From Arthrobacter gengyunqii (lineage in GTDB: Bacteria > Actinomycetota > Actinomycetes > Actinomycetales > Micrococcaceae): a stretch of 64,000 bases of DNA. The DNA lies in NCBI RefSeq assembly GCF_023022985.1, contig NZ_CP095461.1, positions 1,922,001 to 1,986,000 on the forward strand. Direction: 5' to 3'. This document shows, piece after piece, positions 50,637 to 58,862 of the stretch. The notes beneath the pieces were generated by a model, which searched no databases, was not told the DNA's origin, and worked only from the letters and a program-made list of their open reading frames with translations. Made by a program: the position numbers and the translations under genes. How positions within the stretch are numbered: position 1 is the first letter of the stretch; every line of letters starts with the position of its first letter.

Positions 50637-51968
50637 CTAGCTCTCGACTGCTGCGAGCTCGCGCTCGACGGCCTCGGTGAGCCGCTCTTCCAGTGCCGGA
50701 ACCTTGATCTGCTGGATGATCTCGTTGAGGAACCCGCGGACCACCAGGCGGCGGGCAACATCCTCGGGGATGCCGCGTGCCATCAGGTAGAACAGGTGCT
50801 CGTCATCGAAACGGCCGGTGGCGCTGGCATGGCCGGCACCCTCGATCAGTCCGGTTTCGATTTCCAGGTTCGGCACGGAGTCGGCGCGGCCGCCGTCGGT
50901 CAGCAGCAGGTTGCGGTTGACCTCGTATGTGTCGGTGCCTTCTGCCTCCTTGCGGATCAGGACGTCACCTACCCAGACGGTGTGTGCATCGCGGCCCTGC
51001 AGAGCGCCCTTGTACATCACGCGGGACTTGCAGTTAGGCACTGCGTGGTCCACGAACAGGCGCTGTTCCAGGTGCTGGCCGGCGTCGGCGTAGTAGAGAC
51101 CGAACATCTGCACGTCACCGCCGGTGGCGGTGAAGCGGGACGACGGCGTGATCCGCACCAGGTCGCCGCCGAGGCTGACGACAACGTGCTTGAACTTCGC
51201 GTCGCGGCCAATCTTGGCGTACTGCGCGGAGGCGTGGACGGCGTCGTCGTCCCAATCCTGAACCGACACAACGGTCAGTTCAGCACCGTCTTCGACGACG
51301 ATTTCCACGTTCTGGGACAGCGTGGCCGAGCCCTTGTGGTCCAAGACCACCACGGCCTTGGAGAACTTCTGCGCGGTGATCACGATGTGCTGGGACGCCG
51401 GGTCCTTGCCGGCACCGGTCATGGTCAGCGTGGTGCTGCCCTCGACGACGGTTTCGGCCGGAATGGTAACGGCGGTGGCTTCGGTGAAGGCTTCCCAGGC
51501 GGCTGCTGCCACGAGATCCTCGGGGATGCCGGCCGAACCGATGCGGGCGTCGGTGCGGGCCACGTTCTCCACCACGACGCCGTCGGGCGCCACAACGGCC
51601 ACCTCGGGCGCGGTGCCGGTGAGTTCGGCGGTGTGCAGGCCGCGCAGGCGCTTGAGCGGGGTGAACCGCCAGTCTTCTTCACGTCCGGTCAGTTTGCCGA
51701 AGTCACCGCGGTGATAGGAGGTCAGGCGTCCGGCGCGTGAGCTGTCCGGAATTCCCGCCCCGGCGCCGTGGCTGTGGGACTTGCTGCTGTCGCCGCCAAG
51801 AACCGAGGAGGATTCATTCAGCGGAGAAAGGTTTTCGCCCTCTTCCGTGAATCCGTCAATCCGGACACGGCTGTCCCCTGAGGGCGCGCCAATCCGGGCC
51901 TTGACTTCCCCTACTGCATTGCTGACCTTTTCGGTCACGTTTTCGACGACGTCGTTAAGCTTCGACAT
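50637..51968 (-). CDS. sufD: Fe-S cluster assembly protein SufD with extended N-terminus
   Basis: A 443-residue SufD. The conserved entry LTSYHRGDFGKLTGREEDWRFTPLKRLRGL begins near residue 82; LLTDGGRADSVPNLEIETG near 367 and GHASATGRFDDEHLFYLMARGIPEDVARRLVVRGF near 392 mark the beta-helix end and the His/Asp SufB interface. Residues 1-80 are extra: an amphipathic start (LNDVVENVTEKVSNAVGEVK) then a low-complexity linker. ATG shares one base with the sufB TAA. Confidence 0.95.
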   Translation of the reverse strand: MSKLNDVVENVTEKVSNAVGEVKARIGAPSGDSRVRIDGFTEEGENLSPLNESSSVLGGDSSKSHSHGAGAGIPDSSRAGRLTSYHRGDFGKLTGREEDWRFTPLKRLRGLHTAELTGTAPEVAVVAPDGVVVENVARTDARIGSAGIPEDLVAAAAWEAFTEATAVTIPAETVVEGSTTLTMTGAGKDPASQHIVITAQKFSKAVVVLDHKGSATLSQNVEIVVEDGAELTVVSVQDWDDDAVHASAQYAKIGRDAKFKHVVVSLGGDLVRITPSSRFTATGGDVQMFGLYYADAGQHLEQRLFVDHAVPNCKSRVMYKGALQGRDAHTVWVGDVLIRKEAEGTDTYEVNRNLLLTDGGRADSVPNLEIETGLIEGAGHASATGRFDDEHLFYLMARGIPEDVARRLVVRGFLNEIIQQIKVPALEERLTEAVERELAAVES

Positions 51969-53443
51969 TAACCGACGGCTCCTTCCATCTGGAGTTCGAT
52001 GAGGCGGTTGAGTTCAAGGGCGTATTCCATCGGCAGTTCACGGGCGATCGGCTCAATAAAGCCGCGCACGATCATTGCCATTGCCTCGTCCTCGGGAAGG
52101 CCGCGGGACATGAGGTAGAACAGCTGTTCCTCGCTGACGCGGGAAACGGTGGCTTCGTGGCCCATGGTGACGTCATCTTCGCGGATGTCCACGTACGGGT
52201 ACGTGTCAGAGCGGGAGATGGTGTCCACCAGCAGGGCGTCGCAGCGCACGGTGTTTGCCGAGTGCTTGGCGCCTTCGCGGACCTGGACCAGGCCGCGGTA
52301 GGCGGCACGGCCGCCGCCGCGGGCCACGGACTTGGAGATGATGGAGCTCTTGGTGTTCGGGGCAATGTGGACCATCTTGGATCCGGTGTCCTGGTGCTGG
52401 CCCTCGCCGGCGAAGGCGATGGACAGGGTCTCTCCCTTGGCGTGCTCGCCGACCAGGTAGACAGCCGGGTACTTCATGGTGACCTTGGAGCCGATGTTGC
52501 CGTCGATCCATTCCATGGTGGCGCCCTCGTGCGCAATGGCGCGCTTGGTCACCAGGTTGTACACGTTGTTGGACCAGTTCTGGATGGTGGTGTAGCGGAC
52601 GCGGGCGCCCTTCTTCACGATGATTTCCACCACGGCGGAGTGCAGGGAGTCCGAGGTGTAGATCGGCGCGGTGCAGCCCTCAATGTAGTGAACGTAGGAG
52701 TCCTCGTCCGCAATAATCAGGGTGCGCTCGAACTGGCCCATGTTTTCCGTGTTGATGCGGAAGTAGGCCTGCAGCGGGATTTCAACGTGGACGCCCTTGG
52801 GGACGTAAACGAAGGAACCGCCGGACCATACGGCAGTGTTCAGCGAGCCGAACTTGTTGTCGCCCACGGGGATGACCGTTCCGAAGTACTCCTGGAACAT
52901 CTCCGGGTGTTCCTTCAGCGCGGTGTCCGTGTCCAGGAAGATGACTCCCTGGCGTTCCAGGTCCTCGCGGAGCTGGTGGTACACAACCTCGGACTCGTAC
53001 TGCGCTGCGACGCCGGACACCAGACGGCCGCGCTCAGCTTCGGGGATGCCGAGCTTCTCGTACGTGTTGCGGATGTCCTCGGGCAGGTCTTCCCAGGTGT
53101 TGGCCTGCTTCTCCGTGGAGCGCACAAAGTACTTGATGTTGTCGAAGTCGATGCCGGAGAGGTCTGCACCCCAGGTGGGCATGGGCTTGCGGTCGAAGTA
53201 CTTGAGGCCCTTCAGGCGCAGATCCAGCATCCACTGGGGTTCGTTCTTCTTCGCCGAGATGTCCCGGACAACTTCCTCGCTGAGTCCGCGTCGGGCGTTT
53301 GAACCCGCGACGTCGGAGTCGGCCCATCCGTATTCGTAGGTACCGATGCCCTCGAGTTCGGGGTTTTTCTCCAGGATGTCTGAAATCACAGAATCCGGCA
53401 CCGCTGCGGGCGCCGTTGACTTCTGGGTTGCTTGATCCGTCAT
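51968..53443 (-). CDS. sufB: Fe-S cluster assembly scaffold SufB
   Basis: A 491-residue Suf[23 protein letters not shown], the FIRSTEKQ-like [17 protein letters not shown], and the middle [22 protein letters not shown] with the cluster-related cysteine are standard; [27 protein letters not shown] contains the C-terminal conserved His. ATG 53443 overlaps the SufR stop (TGATG). A longer open frame is a shadow of sufR. Confidence 0.97.
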   Translation of the reverse strand: MTDQATQKSTAPAAVPDSVISDILEKNPELEGIGTYEYGWADSDVAGSNARRGLSEEVVRDISAKKNEPQWMLDLRLKGLKYFDRKPMPTWGADLSGIDFDNIKYFVRSTEKQANTWEDLPEDIRNTYEKLGIPEAERGRLVSGVAAQYESEVVYHQLREDLERQGVIFLDTDTALKEHPEMFQEYFGTVIPVGDNKFGSLNTAVWSGGSFVYVPKGVHVEIPLQAYFRINTENMGQFERTLIIADEDSYVHYIEGCTAPIYTSDSLHSAVVEIIVKKGARVRYTTIQNWSNNVYNLVTKRAIAHEGATMEWIDGNIGSKVTMKYPAVYLVGEHAKGETLSIAFAGEGQHQDTGSKMVHIAPNTKSSIISKSVARGGGRAAYRGLVQVREGAKHSANTVRCDALLVDTISRSDTYPYVDIREDDVTMGHEATVSRVSEEQLFYLMSRGLPEDEAMAMIVRGFIEPIARELPMEYALELNRLIELQMEGAVG

Positions 53444-54225
53444 CACGGCCTTTCTTGCTGATGAATGGATGTGGACTGGTTGGTTTCGGCGTGCACGGGA
53501 ACGTGCGCCTCGGACCTGGTGCGGCCCACGGGTATGTGGGTCGTACAAACGTGCCCGCCGCGGGAGAGCGTGGAAAGTCGACGGACATCCACGTTCAGCA
53601 GTCGGGCAAAAACTTCGGTTTCCTTGTCGCAGAAGACCGTGTAGGAACTGGCAAGTCCCTGGATGGGGCAGTGCCCCTGGCACAGCTGGACGCTGAGCAG
53701 TGTGCTGGGCTGCTTGGCGGTCCCGATCAGGGTGGTCGAACCGACAAACCCGTCCTTGGTCAGCTCCGCTGCCAGGGCTTCGGCTTTGTCCTGAACGGCG
53801 GGACCGGCCGCTTCGACAACCGGACGGTAGCGTTCTTCCATCCGGGCAAAGCGTTCTGCGGCGAATTTCTCGATCGCTTCGGGACCCGCTGCGAGGCCGA
53901 GCTGGCGCAGGGCTTCGGTGGCGATGTCCAGGTAATCATTACCCAGATACGCCTGTCCCTGCTTGCTCAGGACATACCGGCGTGCCGGCCGTCCGGCTCC
54001 CGAAGACGGATTGTTCACCCGTTTGACTTCGATCAGCCCCTTTGCGGAAAGCGCGTCGAGGTGCCGCCGAACCGCCGCGGGGGTGAACCCCAGCCGTTCG
54101 CCGAGCTCCGCTGCGCTCACCGGGCCATGCTCGAGCACCGCGCCCAGGACACGGTCCCGGGTGCGTTCCTCCGCTTCGCGGGCTGCTGCCGGCTTGGCGA
54201 CTGCCTTCGGCTCAGAGTTACTCAC
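53443..54225 (-). CDS. sufR: SufR-type Fe-S-sensing transcriptional regulator
   Basis: A 260-residue ArsR/MarR-like winged-helix regulator. The helix-turn-helix is at about 36-66 ([32 protein letters not shown]), followed by wing [13 protein letters not shown]. Cysteines lie at 182, 186, 199 and 227, so C186-x12-C199-x27-C227 is the spacing that fits the [4Fe-4S] site described for SufR. It should repress the suf operon when cluster supply is adequate. GTG 54225 is the likely start; GTG 54234 is in frame. It is first in the operon sufR-B-D-C-T and faces the divergent ABC exporter. Confidence 0.9.
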   Translation of the reverse strand: MSNSEPKAVAKPAAAREAEERTRDRVLGAVLEHGPVSAAELGERLGFTPAAVRRHLDALSAKGLIEVKRVNNPSSGAGRPARRYVLSKQGQAYLGNDYLDIATEALRQLGLAAGPEAIEKFAAERFARMEERYRPVVEAAGPAVQDKAEALAAELTKDGFVGSTTLIGTAKQPSTLLSVQLCQGHCPIQGLASSYTVFCDKETEVFARLLNVDVRRLSTLSRGGHVCTTHIPVGRTRSEAHVPVHAETNQSTSIHQQERP

Positions 54226-54351
54226 AGAATACACAACACAAGCATGACCTAATTTGTTCCTCCCTGCCAGTAAGGACAGGCTACCCACCGGCAGCCCGCG
54301 CCCGGAGATCACGACCCGGGGTGCATCGCCCCGTACTACCTAACGTAGAAT
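54226..54351. promoter_or_regulatory. Divergent promoter region between sufR and the ABC exporter
   Basis: 126 bases between start codons. On the exporter side TAACGT lies five bases before the initiating ATG, fitting a leaderless transcript. On the suf side the A/T-rich ACACAACACAAGCATGACC stretch is a plausible SufR binding area; I cannot define an operator. Confidence 0.4.
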
Positions 54352-55311
54352 ATGACGGTGCCCAACGATGAACCCTGCCTGTCCATAAAAGGCCTGATCA
54401 AGGACTGCGGCCCGGTGGCCGGTCTCGACGGCAAGATGATCCGGGTACTGGCCGGCGTCGATTTTTCCGCCCGCCGCGGTTCAGTCACAGCCCTGCTTGG
54501 CGCCAATGGCGCCGGCAAAACCACGACTCTGGAATGCGCCCAGGGTCTGCAGTCCATCAACGGCGGCGAAGTGCGCCTGTTGGGACAAGAGCCCTACGGT
54601 GCGGGGGCAGAACTGCGCAGCAGGGTGGGCGTCATGCTCCAGGACGGCGGCCTGCCTCCGTCGGCGCGGCCGGTGCCGCTCCTGCACCACATCGCCTCCA
54701 TGTACGCGGACCCGCGCCCCGTGGATGAACTGGTGGCCCGGCTTGGCATCGGCAGCTTCGCCAACTCCAACATCCGAAGGCTTTCCGGCGGACAGAAGCA
54801 GCGCCTGGCCATGGCGGCCGCGCTGGTTGGCCGCCCGGAAGTCCTGTTCCTGGATGAGCCCAGCGCCGGACTGGACCCGCAATCCCGGCAGATTGTCTTT
54901 GACCTCATCTCCGAGCTGCGCGATGACGGCCTGGGAATCATCCTCACCACCCACCTGATGGACGATGCACAGAAGCTCGCCGACTACGTCTACATCATTG
55001 ACGCCGGCAAGACGGTGGCGCAGGGCACCGTAGCCGAGCTCACGGCGCAGACCGACGAGCTGGCTGACCAGCGGCTGCTTACCTTTGACGCCGCACCGGG
55101 ACTTGATGTGGCCGCCGTCGGGCTCCCCCATCTGGTTGCTCGGGAATCCGCGCCCGGACACTACACGCTGCGCGGAGCCATCACCCCTGGTGATATTGCC
55201 GCGCTTTCCGCCTGGTGGGCACGCCTTGGCGTCCTTCCCTCCGCCATCCACATGGCATCGCGTTCCCTGGAAGACGTCTTCCTCGACCTGTCCGGAAGGG
55301 AAATCCGATGA
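54352..55311 (+). CDS. ABC exporter ATP-binding protein (adjacent to heme A synthase)
   Basis: A 319-residue ABC ATPase of the DrrA/CcmA-like export class. Walker A GANGAGKTTTLECAQG near 46, LSGGQKQRLAMAAAL near 144, VLFLDEPSAGLDPQ near 164 and TTHLMDDAQKLADYV. A C-terminal extension of about 95 residues follows. ATG 54352 without a ribosome site suggests a leaderless message. The permease gene overlaps its stop by four bases. In mycobacteria the orthologous pair also sits between sufR and ctaA. Substrate unknown. Confidence 0.9.
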   Translation: MTVPNDEPCLSIKGLIKDCGPVAGLDGKMIRVLAGVDFSARRGSVTALLGANGAGKTTTLECAQGLQSINGGEVRLLGQEPYGAGAELRSRVGVMLQDGGLPPSARPVPLLHHIASMYADPRPVDELVARLGIGSFANSNIRRLSGGQKQRLAMAAALVGRPEVLFLDEPSAGLDPQSRQIVFDLISELRDDGLGIILTTHLMDDAQKLADYVYIIDAGKTVAQGTVAELTAQTDELADQRLLTFDAAPGLDVAAVGLPHLVARESAPGHYTLRGAITPGDIAALSAWWARLGVLPSAIHMASRSLEDVFLDLSGREIR

Positions 55312-56051
55312 GCGCCCCCGCTTCCCTGCCCGTACGCATCCTGAACCAGGGGCGCTACGAAGCGATCACCATGCTGCGCAACGGCGAACAGCTGATCTTG
55401 GCTGTCTTCCTGCCGCTGATGGCTCTGATCGCTTTGTCCGTAACTCCGATCCTGGACGGATACGGCACCTCGCGCGTGAACATGGCGACGCCGGGAATCC
55501 TGGCCCTGTGCGCGATGTCCACCGCCTTCACCGGCCAGGGAATCGCCACCGGCTTTGACCGCCGCTACGGTGTCCTGCGGTTCCTGTCCACCACGCCGCT
55601 GGGCAAGGCCGGCCTCATTGCCGGCAAGGGAATCGCCGTCGTCGCCGTCCTGGCCATCCAAGTGGTGGTGGTGAGCATTGTGGCCGCTTTCCTGGGCTGG
55701 GAACCTTCCTGGACCGGAATCCCGCTGGGTCTTGTGTCACTGCTGATCGGTGCGGCGGCCTTCACCGCTTTGGGCCTGCTCGTAGCCGGCACCGCACGGC
55801 CGGAAGCGACTCTCGCCGTGACCAACCTGCTCTGGATCCTCCTGGCAGCCGTCGGCGGCATCATCATCCCGGCCGGCAACCTGCCTGAGATCATGCAACC
55901 CTTCGTCGAGATCCTGCCGTCGGCTGCACTGGGTGAAGCCATGCGCTCCGCTCTGATCGACTCCGCTTTTAATATTCCCGCCACGCTGATACTTCTGGCG
56001 TGGACAATCCTGGGTGGCCTTGCTGCTGTCCGCTGGTTCAAATGGAGCTGA
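55308..56051 (+). CDS. ABC exporter permease (ABC-2 type)
   Basis: A 247-residue ABC-2 transporter with six hydrophobic segments (for example LILAVFLPLMALIALSVTPIL and GLIAGKGIAVVAVLAIQVVVVSIVAAF) and the FDRRYGVLRFLSTTPLGKAGLIAGK loop typical of DrrB-like exporters. ATG 55308 overlaps the ATPase stop. It is followed six bases later by the heme A synthase gene, so the exporter and CtaA are probably cotranscribed. Confidence 0.9.
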   Translation: MSAPASLPVRILNQGRYEAITMLRNGEQLILAVFLPLMALIALSVTPILDGYGTSRVNMATPGILALCAMSTAFTGQGIATGFDRRYGVLRFLSTTPLGKAGLIAGKGIAVVAVLAIQVVVVSIVAAFLGWEPSWTGIPLGLVSLLIGAAAFTALGLLVAGTARPEATLAVTNLLWILLAAVGGIIIPAGNLPEIMQPFVEILPSAALGEAMRSALIDSAFNIPATLILLAWTILGGLAAVRWFKWS

Positions 56052-56056
56052 ATTCC

Positions 56057-57064
56057 GTGTCATCCACATCTTCCGGCCGCGCCTCATCGCCCGTCGTGTC
56101 TTCGCCGTCCGCGGAGAACCTGCCTGCAGTGAACAAGACGGTGCGCGGCTTTGCCGTTGCCTCGCTGGTCGCCAACATCGGGATTGTCGTCACCGGCGGC
56201 GCCGTGCGCCTGACAGCCTCCGGGCTGGGCTGCCCCGAATGGCCGCTGTGCACACCCGATTCCCTGACCACCACCCCGGAAATGGGTATCCACGGGATCA
56301 TCGAGTTCGGTAACCGGACACTGACCTTCGTCCTGGCTGCCGTTGCCTTTGCCATGGTGTTCAGCATCTGGAAAATCCGTGCCGAGCGCCGTGACCTGTT
56401 CAAACTGTCGGTTGCCCTGTTGGCCGGAATCCCCGCGCAGGCCCTGCTGGGCGGCATCACCGTCTGGACCGGACTGAATCCGTGGATTGTGGGAGGACAC
56501 TTCATCGTCTCGATGGTGCTCATTGTCCTGGCGACCATCCTGGTCAACCGCGCCTGGCTGTCACCGCGGCAGGTGGCGTCAGCCAACGGCCCGCTGGCAA
56601 CGCGCACCCTGCGTCCGCTGCTGGGAGCCCTGGGGGTCCTCTCCGCGCTGTCGGTGCTGCTCGGCGTCGTTGTCACCGGGTCCGGTCCCCACGCCGGAGA
56701 CCACGGAGCGGCACGCAACGGCTTTGATCCTGACCTGGTGACCCGCCTGCACGTGGTGCCCGTCTACCTGCTCGTTTTTGCCCTCGTTGTGGCCCTGTAC
56801 CTGGTGTACCGCCACGCGACCGACGGACGCCTGCGTTCCTCGCTGCTGCTGCTGACCGTTGTGGTCCTGATCCAGGCCGCCATCGGCTATACCCAGCATT
56901 TCCTGCACCTGCCGATTGTGCTGGTGGGACTGCACATGCTGGGCGCCTCGCTGCTGACTGCCGCCGCCGCCCATGCGGTCTTCACCGGGTTCTCGCGGCA
57001 GGTTCCCGGCCAGGATGACGGCGCCTCTGCCGCTGCTGCTTCCAGGACCGACGTACGGCGGTAG
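56057..57064 (+). CDS. ctaA: Heme A synthase
   Basis: A 335-residue membrane enzyme, eight helices. Conserved heme-ligand histidines occur in MGIHGIIEFGNRTLTF, VGGHFIVSMVL, LVTRLHVVPVYLL and LVGLHMLGASLL, and LTASGLGCPEWPLC is the family entry. It oxidises the C8 methyl of heme O to a formyl group, giving heme A for cytochrome aa3. GTG 56057 with GGAG nine bases upstream is the chosen start; the earlier ATG 56042 overlaps the permease. Confidence 0.94.
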   Translation: MSSTSSGRASSPVVSSPSAENLPAVNKTVRGFAVASLVANIGIVVTGGAVRLTASGLGCPEWPLCTPDSLTTTPEMGIHGIIEFGNRTLTFVLAAVAFAMVFSIWKIRAERRDLFKLSVALLAGIPAQALLGGITVWTGLNPWIVGGHFIVSMVLIVLATILVNRAWLSPRQVASANGPLATRTLRPLLGALGVLSALSVLLGVVVTGSGPHAGDHGAARNGFDPDLVTRLHVVPVYLLVFALVVALYLVYRHATDGRLRSSLLLLTVVVLIQAAIGYTQHFLHLPIVLVGLHMLGASLLTAAAAHAVFTGFSRQVPGQDDGASAAAASRTDVRR

Positions 57065-57114
57065 GCTGCCACGCCGTTGAGAGCTGAGAGCAGTGTAGGG
57101 CTGTAAGCCACTCG

Positions 57115-57157
57115 CCATGGGCCGGATTCCTTCGGGAGTCCGGCCCATGGTGTTTTT
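57115..57157 (+). terminator. Terminator after ctaA, UUCG tetraloop
   Basis: A 16-bp stem (57115-57130 with 57135-57150, one T-G pair) capped by TTCG, followed by TGTTTTTA. The UUCG loop makes it very stable. Confidence 0.93.
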
Positions 57158-57158
57158 A

Positions 57159-57188
57159 CTGCCACTTTGGGATATCCCAAAGTGGCAG
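57159..57188. repeat. Perfect 30-base palindrome
   Basis: Bases 57159-57173 are the exact reverse complement of 57174-57188 with no spacer (core TTTGGGATATCCCAAA). It starts two bases after the ctaA terminator and has no gene directly next to it. Confidence 0.95.
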
Positions 57189-57250
57189 CAGAGCCGAATC
57201 GATTGAGGGTGGAGCGGGGACCCCGCCAGACAGGCGGGCGACGGCGCTGC

Positions 57251-57453
57251 ATCCATCGTGCAGACGGCGGGACCGAGCACCCCGGCACTGCATCTATCGT
57301 GCAGATAACGGGCTCTCCCACATTCCTTCGTGCAGATAATGGGACCAAAACCCCTGTGTCGGACGTTTTGGGCCCTTTATCTGCACGATAGATATCCCCA
57401 AAGCCCTGATCTGCACGAAGGATTCCGCCAAAGCCTTGATCTGCACAATAGAG
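57251..57453. repeat. Head-to-head cluster of a TCGTGCAGAT motif within a 470-base gap
   Basis: Three forward copies (ATCCATCGTGCAGA 57251, ATCTATCGTGCAGATA 57292, ATTCCTTCGTGCAGATAA 57322) face three reverse copies (57377-57393, 57408-57424, 57438-57453). Copies are spaced 30-40 bases apart. No gene is seen in the gap 57065-57534; beyond this cluster it holds the ctaA terminator, the palindrome and the ctaB terminator. Confidence 0.85.
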
Positions 57454-57472
57454 CCGGCCGGAGACCCCGCGA

Positions 57473-57504
57473 ATAAAAAAGGACCGGAGTTTCCTCCGGT
57501 CCTT
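57473..57504 (-). terminator. Terminator after ctaB
   Basis: An 11-bp stem (AAGGACCGGAG 57479-57489 with 57494-57504), TTTC loop, and a T-run on the minus strand. Confidence 0.93.
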
Positions 57505-57534
57505 CAGGGGGCAGAGCCGGCATGCGGCTTCGTC

Positions 57535-58479
57535 CTACAGCAGCGGGCCGCCCACAAACGGGTCGATGGCCAGAGCCAGGAACAGGATGGTCAGATAGCT
57601 GATGGAGCCGTGGAAGACCTTCATGGCGCTCTTGTCCGTGAGGTTCTCCTGCTGCGCACGGCTATGCAGACGGTGCGTTTCCACCAGGAACCAGACACCG
57701 GACAGCACGGCTGCCACCGTGTAGACCCAGCCTGCGCCGCCCACCGGAATCAGAAGCAGCGAGCAGGCCACCGTGGCGTACGCGTACAGGACAACCTGGA
57801 CGGACACGAGCTTGGCGCCGGCCACGGCACCGAGCATCGGCACGGAGGCGTTGCGGTAATCCTCGCCGTATTTCATGGACAGCGGCCAGTAGTGCGGCGG
57901 CGTCCACAGGAAGATGATCATAAACAGGATGATTGCCGGCCACTCCACCTTGTTGGTGACGGCGGCCCACGCAATCAGCACCGGCATGCAGCCGGCAGCC
58001 CCGCCCCAGACAATGTTCTGGGTGGTGCGGCGCTTGAGGATCAGCGTGTAGAAGACCACGTACAGAAGGATGGCACCGACGCCGAGCAGGCCGGTCAGCG
58101 GGTTGGCGCCGAACCACAGCAGTGCGATGGAAATGATGCCCAGCACCCAGGCAAACACGAGCGCTTCGCGCGGGGACACTTCACCGGTGACCAGCGGACG
58201 GTTCTTGGTCCGCTGCATCAACTTGTCCATGTCGCGGTCAATGTAGCAGTTGAAGGCACCGGCGCTGCCTGCAGCAAGGGCTCCGCCCACCATGGTGAAC
58301 AGAATGAGCCACAGGCCCGGAAGTCCGCGCTCGGCAAAAATCATGGTGGGCAGCGTGGTCACCAGCAGCAGTTCGATGACCCGGGGCTTGGTGAGCGCCA
58401 CGTAGGCCCGGAGCTTACGGCCTGCCGTCATCTTGCCGGTGTGCACCGGAAGGTTGGCGGGGGCTTGCTGCGTTGTCAC
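57535..58479 (-). CDS. ctaB: Protoheme IX farnesyltransferase (heme O synthase)
   Basis: A 314-residue UbiA-family prenyltransferase with about nine helices. The allylic-diphosphate motif is [24 protein letters not shown] (N-x3-D-x3-D) near 80, with the second Asp region near 200 ([16 protein letters not shown]). It converts heme B to heme O, which CtaA then oxidises. GTG 58479 is the start; no strong ribosome site. It converges with ctaA across the repeat-rich gap. Confidence 0.95.
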   Translation of the reverse strand: MTTQQAPANLPVHTGKMTAGRKLRAYVALTKPRVIELLLVTTLPTMIFAERGLPGLWLILFTMVGGALAAGSAGAFNCYIDRDMDKLMQRTKNRPLVTGEVSPREALVFAWVLGIISIALLWFGANPLTGLLGVGAILLYVVFYTLILKRRTTQNIVWGGAAGCMPVLIAWAAVTNKVEWPAIILFMIIFLWTPPHYWPLSMKYGEDYRNASVPMLGAVAGAKLVSVQVVLYAYATVACSLLLIPVGGAGWVYTVAAVLSGVWFLVETHRLHSRAQQENLTDKSAMKVFHGSISYLTILFLALAIDPFVGGPLL

Positions 58480-58862
58480 GGGGCGATCACATCATCCAAT
58501 CTGGGCCGGAAAAGTCCACCATCATCATAGCCTCTATCGGCTGTAGAAAACGAAGCACTGCACTGCCGTACTCCTGAGCGCCCCCATCCGCCGCCCGGAG
58601 TCCCCCTCAAAGAAACGATACGCCCATTGGCACTGCCTACGGGATAAGGTTGGAGCGGACCTTTCCCGCAGCACGCAAATGGCTGCCGGACAGCACCACG
58701 CAGGACCGGACAGGATAAAAATGTGCCGAAGTGCGGTAAGGATTTACCGCTTCGGCCTGTTGTTGTTGTAAAGGAACCGGATGCACTGGATAACCAGTGC
58801 GTCCAGGAGTCTCCGGCGCCCCAGGGCGCCGGTCATCTGTAGTAGAGAGGGGCCCGGTAAAC
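58480..58862. other. Structured leader region between ctaB and tkt (383 bases, no gene)
   Basis: Three hairpins occur in a row: 58725-58756 (13 pairs with a two-base bulge, loop GGAT), 58783-58800 (GCACTGG-ATAA-CCAGTGC) and 58813-58832 (CCGGCGCC-CCAG-GGCGCCGG). The tkt start follows 30 bases later. The ctaB promoter must also lie here, between 58480 and about 58600. Confidence 0.7.

Noticed and set aside
57159..57188. Insertion-sequence end or integrase attachment site
   Set aside because: No transposase or integrase nearby, no target duplication found, and the element is a single loopless palindrome.
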